64,000 nucleotides of DNA from Histoplasma ohiense (Eukaryota > Ascomycota > Eurotiomycetes > Onygenales > Ajellomycetaceae): positions 6,200,001 through 6,264,000 of the forward strand of contig JAEVHH010000003.1 in assembly GCA_017607445.1 (NCBI GenBank), in the 5' to 3' direction. A model generated the notes under the pieces. The model made no database searches. It saw nothing but the letters and a program-made list of their open reading frames with translations, and was not told where the DNA came from. The translations under genes and the position numbers were made by a program. Position 1 is the stretch's first letter. Every line of letters starts with the position of its first letter. This document shows, in pieces, positions 1-11,400 of this stretch.

Positions 1-1345
1 CCTTGGACAGCGTACGGCAAATTCCAGCGGCCAACATCCAGCCACGCACGCCAAAACGGCAACAATCGTGTACTAATCCTAGTGCCCGTCGTGTCAAGCG
101 CCCACGAAATCTGACAAAACTCTGACACTCAGGGCCAGTTTCAAAGCCACGAAACGATGAAAAACGATGGAATTGCTGCAAAGGCCCAATGTGATGCTGG
201 GAGTCGTAGGTGCCTCGAATATAGTTACCAAGCCGATGATGCTGGCGACTTTGATTGTAGACAATTAGGTGCAACCGATGGGAAACACGACAATGCAAGT
301 CCAGGGCTTGACGAGTATATCCGAGAAACAAAGGGAGCGCCAGGCGGAGTCCTTGACAGTTCCGTTCCGTCTTTGTTGGATAAGAAGCGACGGCATGATC
401 CCAGCGCAGGAGCTGTTCAGCCGTTGTCGGGTCGATCACGGAACACGGGCGTTTCTACCGTGGCCGCCTCGCGTACCAATTGACGAGTAATCAATCATAA
501 ACAGTTGGTTATTTCCAGGTATCTCTACTCAGCCTTGGTTTGCGCATGGGAATAACGAGAAGCTTACTCCGTAGAAGCTAGTGAGATAGATAGTTAGTTG
601 TTGGCAGGATAAAGTCAGGCGATGAAGCTTCCGGTCTTAAGAAGCATCTGTCTGAGTGGTGTCATGTTGAGAAACATTCCAGGAATGGAAAAAAAAAAGT
701 CAAAACCACGCTTGCTCATAGGCTTCTCTCCTTTGTGCGTGTTACTGTACAATAAAAGCACCTGAGACTGATGAAAAGAGGCTCTTTCAAAGAAGCGCCC
801 CCCCCAAAAAAAAAAAGTAAAAGTAAAAGAAAGTAGTTTTTAAATCAAGGGTTACGGCAGAGCCCACTTGACCCATACATGCCATGATGAAAAATGTATC
901 AACCACCACGCCGAAAAGAAATTTGGTTTTGGCCCTCGGATGAGACAGGAGAAGATGTCCTTGAAGAACGGTTCATCATTTTCCTCCTTGTTATTTCTGT
1001 CTGCCGGGAGCGTCTCGAGTCAAAAAAGTGTGGCTGTTGTGGATGGAGGAGTCCAAGATGCTTGGAAACTTCCCGCGTTTGAAACACGTGGAGCCTTATG
1101 TCATCATCGCAAAGCCCCCGTTCCTTGGCCAGAACATTCCCGTGCCTTCTCCACCATCTCCATCTCCATCTCCATCTCCATCATCATCATCATTGCTTTG
1201 CCGCCTGCTCTATGCAGTGGCCTCAGCCAATCGACAGTCATAGGTAGTATACCTTGATTGGTAATAGACACATCCGGCTGACCATCATTTGTCCCATCAC
1301 ATATCGCATAAGAGAGTACCAATCCTGCGCTCCCCAGCACTCCTC
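1..1345. other. Left-edge intergenic region and 5' leader of the AN1 gene
   Basis: No convincing gene. Short overlapping open frames near 157-490 have no recognisable domain. One copy of the word TACTCCGTA lies at 565-573. A CCATCT/CAT simple repeat at about 1154-1193 sits in the probable 5' leader of the downstream AN1 zinc-finger gene. Confidence 0.6.
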
Positions 1346-2335
1346 ATGGCTCCCATAACATTCTCTACAGGCACCCTGGCCCAGCAGCAGGAGGAGTCCT
1401 CATTTACGCAAATGGACCTTGACCGTGATCTTGAATCCATAGGCAAACATTGCCAGTTCTCTTACTGCAACCAGCTCGATTTCCTCCCTTTCCGCTGCGA
1501 ATCCTGCAAGGGCACTTTCTGCCTCGATCACCGGACGGAAACTGCACACAAATGCACACACGCAGGAGAATGGGCGGCTTCCCGGCGGAAAAACTCTATC
1601 GGAGCCACGGGCACCAGAAACAGCAGCATGATCTCCTCTCTTCCGCCGGTAAAACCTACCGTCTACAACTCTACGCAATGCTCACACCCATCCTGCAAAA
1701 CCCTCATCCACACGTTGCAAAATACCGGCGTTCACTGCAACGAATGTAACCGCCAATACTGTCTCAAACATCGCTTGCGCGAGGACCATGACTGCGCCAA
1801 ACTCACCCCGATAGGTTCGCGGCCTACCAGACAAGGGCCATCCCAGACTGAAAAGGCACGGCTAGCATTCTCCCGCCTACGGACGTGGGGGAAAGATAAA
1901 TCCTCCACGGTCGCCGCGAATCTGACTCCGAAGCCGAAACCCAACAGCGCTGCCGCGCGCATGGCAATGCTTGCAGAGCTGAAGAAGAAAGCAAAAGGCG
2001 ACCCCAACCTTGCGCTGCCGAAGCGGTTTTACTTGCATGTTGAAGCGTCTGCGGACACCACAACGGCGAAGTATCCCACTGGTGATTTTTATTTCGACTC
2101 CGCTTGGAGTGTCGGCAAGGTTTTAGACGATGCGGCACGCAGGTTGCAGGTGCAAAATGTCAATAATAGAGTTGCTGGCGAGGCGGAGAGGCTGCGTGTC
2201 TTCCATGTTGAAGGCGGGAAGTTGCTAGAGTTCTCCGAGAAGCTTGGCGCCTCTGGTGGTGTTGCGCAAGGAGACACCATTGTGCTACTTCGCGGTGTTG
2301 GTCCGCCGCCAGATCTTGCTATAGAGCGGCGATAG
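1346..2335 (+). CDS. CUZ1: AN1-type zinc finger protein with C-terminal ubiquitin-like domain (Cuz1/ZFAND1 type)
   Basis: Single-exon gene of 329 aa. Seen: two AN1 zinc fingers. The first starts at about residue 32 (C-x4-C, C-x2-C, FCLDHR and a final H-x-C) and the second at about residue 112 (CSHPSC, CNEC, YCLKHR, HDC). A basic linker follows, then a C-terminal ubiquitin-like region starting RFYLHVEA and ending DTIVLLRG. This two-finger plus UBL layout is that of human ZFAND1; yeast Cuz1 has one finger. The family binds Cdc48/p97 and the proteasome and helps clear arsenite-induced damage and stress granules. The ATG at 1346 is the first in frame; an in-frame ATG at 1412 (MDLDRD) is a plausible alternative because many homologues begin near it. 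It converges tail to tail with thymidylate synthase. Family assignment is firm; the role is by homology. Confidence 0.9.
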   Translation: MAPITFSTGTLAQQQEESSFTQMDLDRDLESIGKHCQFSYCNQLDFLPFRCESCKGTFCLDHRTETAHKCTHAGEWAASRRKNSIGATGTRNSSMISSLPPVKPTVYNSTQCSHPSCKTLIHTLQNTGVHCNECNRQYCLKHRLREDHDCAKLTPIGSRPTRQGPSQTEKARLAFSRLRTWGKDKSSTVAANLTPKPKPNSAAARMAMLAELKKKAKGDPNLALPKRFYLHVEASADTTTAKYPTGDFYFDSAWSVGKVLDDAARRLQVQNVNNRVAGEAERLRVFHVEGGKLLEFSEKLGASGGVAQGDTIVLLRGVGPPPDLAIERR

Positions 2336-2868
2336 TAGATAGTTTTCCATTGGGCTTGATATCCCCCCCCCCTTTTTTTTATCCGTGGGTGGTGATGGCT
2401 CTTATGATTTTATTTTTTATTTATTTATTCATTTATTTTGGATTTATGTAACTAATGACAGTTTTTGATCCCTGACGTCCCTGTGTTTATGGCCTTCCTC
2501 TGTTTGATGATCAACGCCTACCCCATTTCATGACAGCATTAGCGTGTTCCCAGCATCGCACTTTTGTTGCGCACTCTCGGAAAAGGAGTATATTCCCCAT
2601 CCCATTTTTTTTTTTCCTGGTCTCGATGTATACATAGAAATATATGAAGATTTATATACCCCTTCACCTGAACCCAAAGCACCGGTTGCGAGGATGTTCA
2701 AGAGCGTCATAGAATAGCATCAATTGATATGATATACTGTCATAATGATATAGCAGATACTAACTGTCTATTAACAACTTGACAATATCAGAATGCATTC
2801 GACATTTCTCCATGTTTTCGAAATGCAGGGAGCTAAGGAGAAGTGTCATAAAACTCCCAAACAAATCC
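2336..2868. other. Intergenic, convergent 3' ends
   Basis: Between two converging genes. AT-rich with homopolymer runs (C/T run at about 2363-2380, T run at about 2606-2615) and a TTTATTTA-like tract at about 2408-2440. These are likely 3' UTRs. No ORF with a recognisable domain. Confidence 0.6.
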
Positions 2869-3978
2869 CTAGACGCTCATTTTCATCTTGATCCCCTTGT
2901 GCGGCTTATATCCCACAACTTCAAACTCCTCCTCCTTCCACCCATCCATAATCCCCGAGCCTCGGTCATCACGCTTAATTATCAACTCGGGAAACTCCAC
3001 CGGCTCCCGCGTCAACTGCTCCTGCAGCGCCTCAATATGATCCAAATACACATGCGCGTCGCCCATGGTATGTATCAATGTGCCGGGATGCAAATCCGCC
3101 GCATGCGCCAACATATGCGTCAGCAGTGCGTATGAGGCGATATTAAACGGCACCCCAAGCCCCATGTCACATGAACGTTGGTAAAGTTGACAAGATAATG
3201 TTCCTTTCCTCTTCTCCGTCTCGTTTTTCTCCTCGCCTTCCTCCCCGCCATCATCGCGATCCACAGCAGGGAAGGAGACATAAAACTGCGCAAACATGTG
3301 ACACGGCGGCAACGCCATCTTCTTCAAATCCGCTGGATTCCATGCGCTCAGGATAATGCGCCTGTCATATGGGTTTTCCTTCAGTTTCCGTACCACCTCT
3401 GCAATTTGATCCACGCCCTGGCCTGTATAGTCTGTCTGGGCATCGATGTATTCCGCGCCAAAATGTCGCCATTGAAATCCGTACACGGGGCCTAGGTCAC
3501 CAACAGCGCGGTGGGAGAGGCCGACTGAGTCGAGATATTCGCGGCTCCCGTTGCCATCCCAAATCTTGACGCCGGCTTCGCTGAGAGGGAGGGAGGATGT
3601 GCTTCCTGATATAAACCAGAGGAGTTCGGCGATGACGGCGCGAAGGAAGACGCGTTTAGTAGTTAGGAGAGGGAGAACGGGGGTGCGAGAAGAGGTGGAA
3701 GTGGGGTTGGAGGTAGTACGTTTTGAGAGAGAGAAGCGGAGTTGCGGCGGCGCGAAGAGAGAGCGAGTGCCTGTACCGGTGCGGTCAGGGCGGTGTTCGC
3801 CCGTTTCGAGGATTGAACGGATTAGGCGAAGATACTGATGTTCCTCGTGGGAAGGGTTGTGGTTGGGGGAGGGGCTGAGAGAGGCCAACTGCGCTGGTGT
3901 TGGCGGGGTTGAGCTGTCATTTGGCTTTGGTGTTTCTGAAGGGGTGATGGAAACGGTTTGCATGTCGGACTGAGGCAT
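2869..3978 (-). CDS. Thymidylate synthase
   Basis: Intronless, 369 aa. Converts dUMP plus methylene-tetrahydrofolate to dTMP plus dihydrofolate. Seen: the N-terminal dUMP-binding segment DRTGTGTRSLF at about residue 61, the catalytic-cysteine motif LPPCHMFAQFYV, SCQLYQRSCDMGLGVPFN, the H-x-Y element DAHVYLDHI and the C-terminal end KMSV. A 40-60 residue low-complexity N-terminal extension (PNDSSTPPTPAQLASLS) precedes the core. Two insertions relative to bacterial ThyA are visible: a Ser/Thr-rich one after RFSLSKR, and an acidic/basic one of about 26 residues between the cysteine motif and SCQLYQRS. The ATG at 3978 is used; an alternative Met lies five codons in. Its 5' side faces the 3' end of the TGT gene on the same strand. 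Identification is certain. Confidence 0.97.
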   Translation of the reverse strand: MPQSDMQTVSITPSETPKPNDSSTPPTPAQLASLSPSPNHNPSHEEHQYLRLIRSILETGEHRPDRTGTGTRSLFAPPQLRFSLSKRTTSNPTSTSSRTPVLPLLTTKRVFLRAVIAELLWFISGSTSSLPLSEAGVKIWDGNGSREYLDSVGLSHRAVGDLGPVYGFQWRHFGAEYIDAQTDYTGQGVDQIAEVVRKLKENPYDRRIILSAWNPADLKKMALPPCHMFAQFYVSFPAVDRDDGGEEGEEKNETEKRKGTLSCQLYQRSCDMGLGVPFNIASYALLTHMLAHAADLHPGTLIHTMGDAHVYLDHIEALQEQLTREPVEFPELIIKRDDRGSGIMDGWKEEEFEVVGYKPHKGIKMKMSV

Positions 3979-4372
3979 TATTGATTATAATTTCGGCCGT
4001 AGTTTCTTCATCAACGGACATTGAAATGATGTATTTGTGGGATGATTGCTGGCATCCCGTTGGCTTCGAGTAGTTCTCTTGCTTAATTGACTTCCAACAT
4101 CGACGCGACGCGAAGAACACGTGATGGGTCAGTCGGTTCCAGGTTAGGGCAGACTCAGTGAGCTTCATAACTTCTACCATGAGAATTGGAATTATCCGCC
4201 GTCCGGTATTGAGATTTCCATTTACATTTCTAGTTTTTGCGAGGCCTCCATAACTCATGGCTGTGGATCAAATCTCCGATCTATATACTAGCTAAGAAGT
4301 CTTTCAAAGCGCCGTCTCAAATGAGCCCATCATAATGTTGCAGTTAACTCCCGAATCCAGATGAAACCAAGA
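3979..4372. other. Promoter region of thymidylate synthase
   Basis: A 394-base gap between the stop of the upstream minus-strand TGT gene and the ATG of thymidylate synthase. It must hold the TS promoter and 5' leader. No specific element was identified with confidence. Confidence 0.5.
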
Positions 4373-6244
4373 TCAACCAGCTAGCAAATCAACTCCAACT
4401 CCACGTAGAGCTGTGACTGCCCATTGGGGTATACTCGTGTAGTCACCGTACCGTGTCTTGAAGAATTTGTGGAGAAAATCAGGAAATCTATCTTGCAGAA
4501 TCGCCGCTCTGAGGGAACCCATCAATGCCAGCATATGGTGGACATTGTGCATTGTAAGTCTGGAACATTAGGGTTAGTGGGCGTGGCTCCACGATTTCTG
4601 TTCCAGCAGCTACAAAGCACTTACAAATGAGCCCCTGCCGTTTCTTTGGCGGCAAGATGGTGGATGTAAGCTCTTGTGATCTCAAGACCCCCCTTTTCTT
4701 TGGGTCGGCAACACATGCATTGACAGCCCTCTTCGATCGGCCGAAAGTCGTTCGCAAATGACGCATTCCGAAGGTTCAAGGTGCCAAACGAAGTAATTGC
4801 ATTTCCGAAGCGCTGCTTCCGGGGTCAGCATTTTTATTTTTGGCTAGAAACTCGTTTAGGTGATGTTGAGCAGAAAATCAAGACTAACAGCTGTTCTTGT
4901 GGGCCACACACAATCAAACATGTCTGCGCCGAGGGCGACGGCCACAACGATATCTTCTGGATATCCCTGCAAACTGTCAGTGTTCATTCCACTCATTCAT
5001 CAGACCGAAAGCCACGTACCACACCCATCACATATCGCGGCTTTTTCTCTGGGAGTAGCGCAGTACAAGCATTTACCCTAGCGAGTGTAAAATTATTAGC
5101 TATTCCAATATCCTAAATTTTTGACAACTTCCCTGGGCGCAAAACTCACACTTTGCAAAATTCTCCCTTCGCCTCACCACCAGAAAGTCCACCAATAGCA
5201 ATCCCAGGGGTATCTCTCTCAACCATCTGCTTGCAACATTCCTTCCGAAGCTCCAGATCCAGCCCACCCTGGATAATGCAGAATAGGTTTTGTTTCTCGG
5301 GATACTTATGCGCATCAATGCATCGATCGAGCCATCGCACGGATCGCTCCATTGCCTCTTTTATTCTTGCGTGGTCGGGGGAGGTGGTTGCTATCACATC
5401 GTCGAGCTGCATAATGATGTCAGAACCGATAGAATTTTGTAACGAAATCGAGTGTTCCGGCGTAAGAAGCCTATCCGATATCTTTTAGCCCACCGAATTT
5501 AATAACGAATAATTCTGGAGCCAAATAAAGGTAACGGGAAGAATTTGGTGGTGGAAACTCACATGGGGGTGCCATCGTGCGGACTCAAAAACCGTACCCC
5601 TTCCTCTGTAACCTGCGCAAGTTTCAAGAGGGAAACCATCTGGAACCTACCAATTGCCAACGCACATAATATTAGCTACGATATCCCCGCATGGAATGAT
5701 CCTCTTTTTGTTAACTCATCCATCGTCCGCCTTCGGCGCCTTTTCCTCCCTCGCCTCTACTTGCTTCCCCGTTTCTTCATGCCAGGCTCCCCAAACGCAA
5801 ATACCATTTTCAACTGCTCCAACACCACCCATCACCGCCGACCAACTGAAAAAGAAATATATGTAAACTCACCCCCCGCTATCCGTTAAGATATTCCCAT
5901 TCCACCCTTGGAACGCATGGGCTCCCCCAACCTCATCTAACACTGCCTGCCCAGGTTTCAAACCCAAATGGTATGTATTATTCAGACACAGCTTACATCC
6001 GGTCTGGGCGAGTTGCTCCGGCGTCAACCCCTTAAGCGAAGCTTGCGTGGCCACGGGCATAAATATCGGGAGCTGAACGGGACCGTGTGGGAGGTAGAGG
6101 GTGCTGGCACGGGCTTTTGTAGTCTAGCATAGATGGACAAAAAACCGAAAGCGTTAGATAAGTCCGCAGCTCTTGGGCTTTTGAAGTGGAAATGAGACAT
6201 ACAGAGCATTTCGCTTCGAGGTTAAGCGTTAGAGGTGAGGGCAT
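4373..6244 (-). CDS. Queuine tRNA-ribosyltransferase catalytic subunit (TGT/QTRT1)
   Basis: Eight exons on the minus strand: 6244-6203, 6123-5873, 5646-5563, 5470-5150, 5077-5020, 4966-4889, 4812-4625, 4559-4373. They give 402 aa, in frame throughout with GT-AG junctions. It exchanges guanine for queuine at position 34 of tRNAs with GUN anticodons. Seen: PVATQASLKGLTPEQL, CLNNTYHLGL, the TDSGG-FQMVSL motif (split by intron 2) with the general-base Asp, SDIIMQLDD, GGLSGGEAKGEFC, ADMFDCVWPTRTA with the nucleophile Asp, and a zinc site CQCMCC plus a downstream His in AYIHHLAAKE. All key residues are intact, so an active enzyme is expected. Saccharomyces lacks this gene; many other fungi keep it, pairing it with QTRT2 (not in this window). 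Telomere-like repeats lie about 315 bases upstream of the start. Confidence 0.95.
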
Positions 6245-7226
6245 TGGATTGCTTGTTTTTGGTATGGTTGCGGCTGCCGGTATCGCGGCAGCACTATGTA
6301 TAGATGCTGCGATGCGGGGAGTTGAGCGAGTTGCTCCAAGAGATTGAATGCGTAAGAAAAGAGCTGGTTGCAAAAGTCGGGTAAAAGTATGTAAATGGCT
6401 CCCAGGGCCATTTGTTAGGAGCATGGGATATTGTGGAAGACAAGAAAGGCGGCGTGGAAGATTGCAAGAAGCTGTTATCAACTTGAACTTTTGTTGCATT
6501 TTCACTCTCGGTGATGTCAAAGAGCAATGACTAAGCAAAATCATGGTTTGGTAATATGTTAGGGTTAGGGTTAAGGTTAGGGTAAGGGGTAAGGCGCATC
6601 ATCATCAACGTTTCAATATATACCTATGCACTGCTTGCACAGTTCCACCCAGAAGGTCAGGAAAGTGGCTACATGGCCCTGATATTAGAGCCACTACTAG
6701 GCGGGCAGCAGAAGTAGGTCAAAGAGATAGGATAGTTCGGCGTCGCAATGCGGTAACTATGCTCACATCTTCCATAATCAGGCGCAGACCATAATGAAAC
6801 CTTCTTCCCTTCACTTCAAGGGAAAGGGCAGCATGATGCAGCACTAGAGTGACAAGAATAGCTCAAATGCTAACCGCAAAGTTGACAGATTTAGCCATCC
6901 TGTTGAGAAAGTGAAGAAGCTCTCACACGAAGCCTGGAAGCACACAGGCAAATCATCTTCTTTGAGTCAATTACATGAAACACCTGGCCATGGTGTGAAA
7001 TACAGGTATCTGGTTGGTTGGAGAGGTAAACGGGTCGATAGATATCAAGGGAATGTTACACTGAAGTGTTAACAATTTTTATATTATTGAGCAGTCTACG
7101 ATGCAATTCCTTATTTATAAGACTGTACCTCTGGTTCTAATAGAACCTAATTTCATGAGTTTATTCAACAAAATATCCTCAAAATTGGAATTTGGAAATA
7201 AGAAAGCCCAAACCGAAAATTCAAAT
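6245..7226. other. Intergenic, includes TGT promoter and telomere-like repeats
   Basis: No gene seen. It contains the TTAGGG-like tract at 6559-6594 (listed separately) and otherwise AT-rich sequence. It separates the TGT 5' end from the 3' end of the alpha/beta hydrolase. Confidence 0.6.
6559..6594 (+). repeat. Short interstitial telomere-like repeat
   Basis: Two perfect TTAGGG units (6559-6570), TTAAGG, then TTAGGG and degenerate TAAGGGG units. TTAGGG is the usual telomere unit of filamentous ascomycetes. The tract lies in the upstream region of the TGT gene. Confidence 0.85.
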
Positions 7227-8481
7227 TCACAGCTTTGATGAAATCCTCTGAACCCACTCATGGGGTACGGTGATAGGATCAATACCTGGCTCCTTTCTCT
7301 GCCGCGCTTCCTCTATCTCCCACTGTGGTTTGAGTTCCTCGGCCAGCCACTTCGCAACAGCCCCGGCCGTTCCTCTGGGTTCAAGAAACGGCAGGGCATG
7401 GCCCTCCGCTGCCACAAACACCTCTTTCACCTGCCCCGTCGCTTCCCCTCCGCCTCCACCGAGGCCTTGTTCCCGTCTTCCCAACAATCCGGTTCCGGAA
7501 CGAATCCGTACTAAGCGGACTGTTATCCGCAGTCCACACATATAACATAACGCCTTGCAATGCACACCTGGTAGATACCCTTTTATCTTCGCCGGTTCAC
7601 CCCGATAAAATCCCCGTGCGACAAAACTCTCTTCAGCCCTCGTTGCATAGTCTTCCCCGGCTGGATAACCTTTCATTGGTGGATCGGCGCGCATTAACAG
7701 TTGTGCTTGTTGATATCTAGGTGTTGCAAGGGTAACACTTCCATCGGGCATATCGCGCAATTCATACCGTAGGGACTGAGCTAGCACACGCGGGTCAAAG
7801 TGTGAGTAGTATTTCGACTTGCGCATGTGTCTTTCTGCCGCTTCACGGCTCTCCCATCGATCTCGCATCAGCGCAACAGAGAAACCCATGTTCACGTTCC
7901 GCGCCAGCCCCTGCTCGGGGACACCGTGCGCTTTCAGCTCTTCAATGTGGTGATATCCCACCTCCAGCACGGGTTCCATGAGCACGATCCCCTGAAAGAT
8001 GCTCGGGTGCCATGCCGCGGGAAGCAGGAGGTGCACACAGCCCCAGCTTTGCCCGATGCCAATCAAGGGGAGCGTCATTGAGGACTGGAAGTGGTTGATG
8101 AGCTGCATGATATCATGCGCCCCGTCGAACGAACCAGTGATGCTCGTCGCCTATCTCGCGCTCATTCAGTTGATAGGATTGGCCATGGTTGACGACGTCG
8201 GCGGCCCAGATCGCGTGGATCGCGGGTGTAAGAGGGTTTGTGAGGAGGTCGGCGAAGAAGGGCTCATAGCATTCTTTGACTGAGCCGACGCCATGGGCGA
8301 AGATTATTGTTGCGCCGGGGTTATCTGTGTTTCCTCCATCTTTGTGCGCGCGCCCGTGCGGGCGGTACTCATTGACGTGAAGCTTCAGCCAGGAGTTATG
8401 CGGGTTGCGGGTACCCCGGCGGAACGAGCGAGGGTAATCTGCCGGGATTATATGAGTTCTCACGGTCCAAGGGGAGGACAT
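7227..8481 (-). pseudogene. Peroxisomal-type alpha/beta hydrolase with three frame-disrupting indels
   Basis: Resembles the fungal alpha/beta-hydrolase family that includes yeast Lpx1. The N-terminal frame (8481-8113) has the oxyanion/HG element IIFAHGVGS and the strand-turn IWAADVVNHGQSY. The second frame (about 8130-7227) has the nucleophile elbow GIGQSWGC, SREAAERHMRKSKYY, YELRDMPDGSVTL and a late His (AEGHALPF). The protein ends in SSKL, a PTS1 peroxisomal signal. The two frames are separated by a tandem GAAC duplication (8127-8134, plus strand) that shifts the frame after HHWF. Farther on, a tandem ATAAC duplication (7542-7551) and one extra base near 7467 change frame and restore it, so the family-like stretch SPLSTDSFRNRIVGKTGT lies in a different frame. 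No splice sites explain the first shift. It may be a recent pseudogene, a strain-specific allele or an assembly artefact. Confidence 0.65.
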
Positions 8482-11400
8482 TTTCTGTTCTGCTGGCAGT
8501 TTGCTGGGCTATCTTTGTAGGCTCACTGAGAAGATGCACCTTCATCTTGAGCTGTTCCTCAAACAGACATAAACTTGAAGACCGTGCGGCGAGATAGAGT
8601 ACAGGGTATGTTGTCGGTTCTCAGCTGCTAACGAGATCTGCACTCCAAAGGAGCCATGTGGGGCCAATGCCACTCTGTTAAAGTAGGGCTTTCTTTGTAA
8701 TTAGATTAGTTATGAAAATAGTTAAAGCCGGCCAACAAGGCAACGATCCGAAGCAATCGTACCCTAGAACTGCTTGAAATTTGTACCAGTTCATTCTCTC
8801 GACCTCACCATCTTATCGGAGGGGATGCAACGTCTTGGGGGCTGAAAGGAACATCTCAGCTGAAAATTTATTTATCGAAGCTTGAGCACAGTGGCCGTCA
8901 CCCCCACAGAAAGAAATTGGCTACTCATGCTATTGAGCGAATGATCTTGCTATACCAAAGAAGTTGACCTCATGTCCGTGGAGCATCCCTTGAGGACACC
9001 CATCAGAGCTTCCGATCAAGCCGTGATCATACCTGCTTACACTCTGGGGGCATCCGCGCTTCGATTCCGCTCACATTTTCACAGCACAGTATAGACATGG
9101 CGACGTTCGACGCTCCTCTGGGAGCCGATCACAGGCTGCTATTTCTGCCGGCGCACGCGCAACTAAACTAGACATAATGAACCACACAGGCCAGGCCACA
9201 AACCGGCATGAGTAACATCGAAAAGTAGCTGAGGCTTTCAGAACAGCCATTGCGCAGACTTCCTCCAGTCAGGTATCTAATATATAAGCAACTTCGCAGC
9301 CAACCAACTTGTTAACTAAAGAATAACAAGAAGCCAGAAGCTTGATTGAATGAAACGTGGAGAAATTGCTTTTTGAGCGGTGTGCTCACAGTCCAGAGCT
9401 AATTATCATAGTTTCCCTTAGCTATCTACGGAGTAGGCATAGTCAAATTATTCATTGAGAAGAGAGTGAGCCTCAATCCTGCCATCGACTTGTCGTCGCC
9501 CCGTCGCCGCTCCTTGGGAGGCGAAGCTTTTAACAAACCATCCAACTTGTGATCAACGATGACGCCGATGCCAATTTGTGTCATTGGCGATAAAACACGG
9601 CGCTATCAACGGCAGTTGCTCACAGCCACACTGAGATAGCCCGGTTGCTCATTGGCAAAAAGGGCCAAAGCGAACGCCATGGGTCTAGAGCGTATAGAAT
9701 ATGGCACAGCACTTCTCAGGGCTGCATTCTCTGAGCGCGAGAATGATGTTCCCATTGTGATCCACGCGGGCCCAGATGTGGGCAAGATCGGGGATAAGGG
9801 GGGGGTTCTTCTATCCCCACACTGCGTCCCTAGTGTCCCTGACCGTTTTCTCTACCAACGCTTCATCCAAATGGGAGTGCAAGTGGCTCGCATTCTCCAT
9901 TCTCAGGATACTCCGTGCAACCAACCGGTGCTGATATATATGTTTTATATCCAACCGTCTCAGCTCGTGCTGACGCCTACCTGCAAAAGTAGCCTACGTG
10001 GGCATTAATGTTGGATATATATACAGTACATACAAGGGTTGGCATGAGGATGATGCTGGAAGGCTTGATGATGCCTCTTTATGTTAACAATTTCATTGTT
10101 TTTTGCTGGACTGCCTGCTTTCCCCCATTATTTTTCTCGCTATGAAATCAAGATACCATCCATCAGAGTTAATAGTTGCAACCAACGGTTTGCTATATAT
10201 CATTGTTCTATAATCTAACAAATCGGAGTCACCAGTGAGTTCCAGCCATGAAGCTATCTACGATTCAGGGCATCCCGGCGATACATCGTAGAGGGCAGGA
10301 GATTTCCTCGTCAGATAACGATTAGATAGCGTATGTTACCTTTCGAGGTCAGGTTCAAGTACGTCCTGGGGGAGAGAGTCCCCCCCATACTATCCCTGTA
10401 TATGCATATGAGCGAGATTCTGAACCCTAAAGTACAGAGTAAATGGCGCTGGCGCAGGAATTCACCATTATTCTCTGTTTTTAGCTCACTGGAAGATTCT
10501 AGGCCGAAATTCGGCAATTGATCCGCTAAAATCGGGTATAATTTTAATTCACTGGTGTCGTGGATCATTCCCTTTAGATAAAGCAAAAAAAAAAAAAAAG
10601 AAAAAAGAAAAAAAAGAAAAGGAACAAGGACATCATACTATTGGCTAGTATGCCACAGGCCTCCTGAAGCTCAATTACACATGTCATATGACATGTCCCA
10701 ATGGAGGCTTTTTGAGGTTGCCTTTTCCTATCTCAACTTTCAGCCAAACTTGTCCAGTTGTAACGCATGGTTATGCATGATTGACGTTAATTCATTCAGG
10801 ACAAGCAACAGCCAACTCCGCGTGAATTCGAGGCAGAGCGCCACCAACGGGAGAAACCGGTCGAAGGGTGTGAATTTCTCCGGATCGGAGTCCCAACCCC
10901 AAACCCTGAGAATTGAGGACGAGAGGGTATGCCTGTTTATGTCCGCCCGCATACATGATATTGGTTATTGGTCATCAAAAGTCAACAATACTGATGCTTT
11001 CCCCAGGGAAGATGCTCCAGCATTCAGCCACTGCATTTGCATTCTATTGATGAGTTGATGGCGAAGCCGTAACAACCTACTCCTGCCAGCTCCATTCACA
11101 TCATTCGATTGTGGCGTTATTGAAACTGGCGGGACTGACATGCCAAGCAAAAGGACGTTCAAGACAAGACCCGAGTGGCATGCTTGGCGGAGGGTGATGT
11201 GGCTAATCTCCGCCTCAATCCAGTCATGGAGCTTACCTGAACTATCCCCCCATCCTCCGAGATTCAGTCATGTAGGAGCGATGTCAGATGGGAGCCTTCG
11301 GGTGCGGCTTGTGGGAGGGTACCTAGAATGCCACAGACCTAATAAGCTTCTATATCTAGAAAGATTCGGGGTAGATATATGGTCTTGAAACACATTTTCT

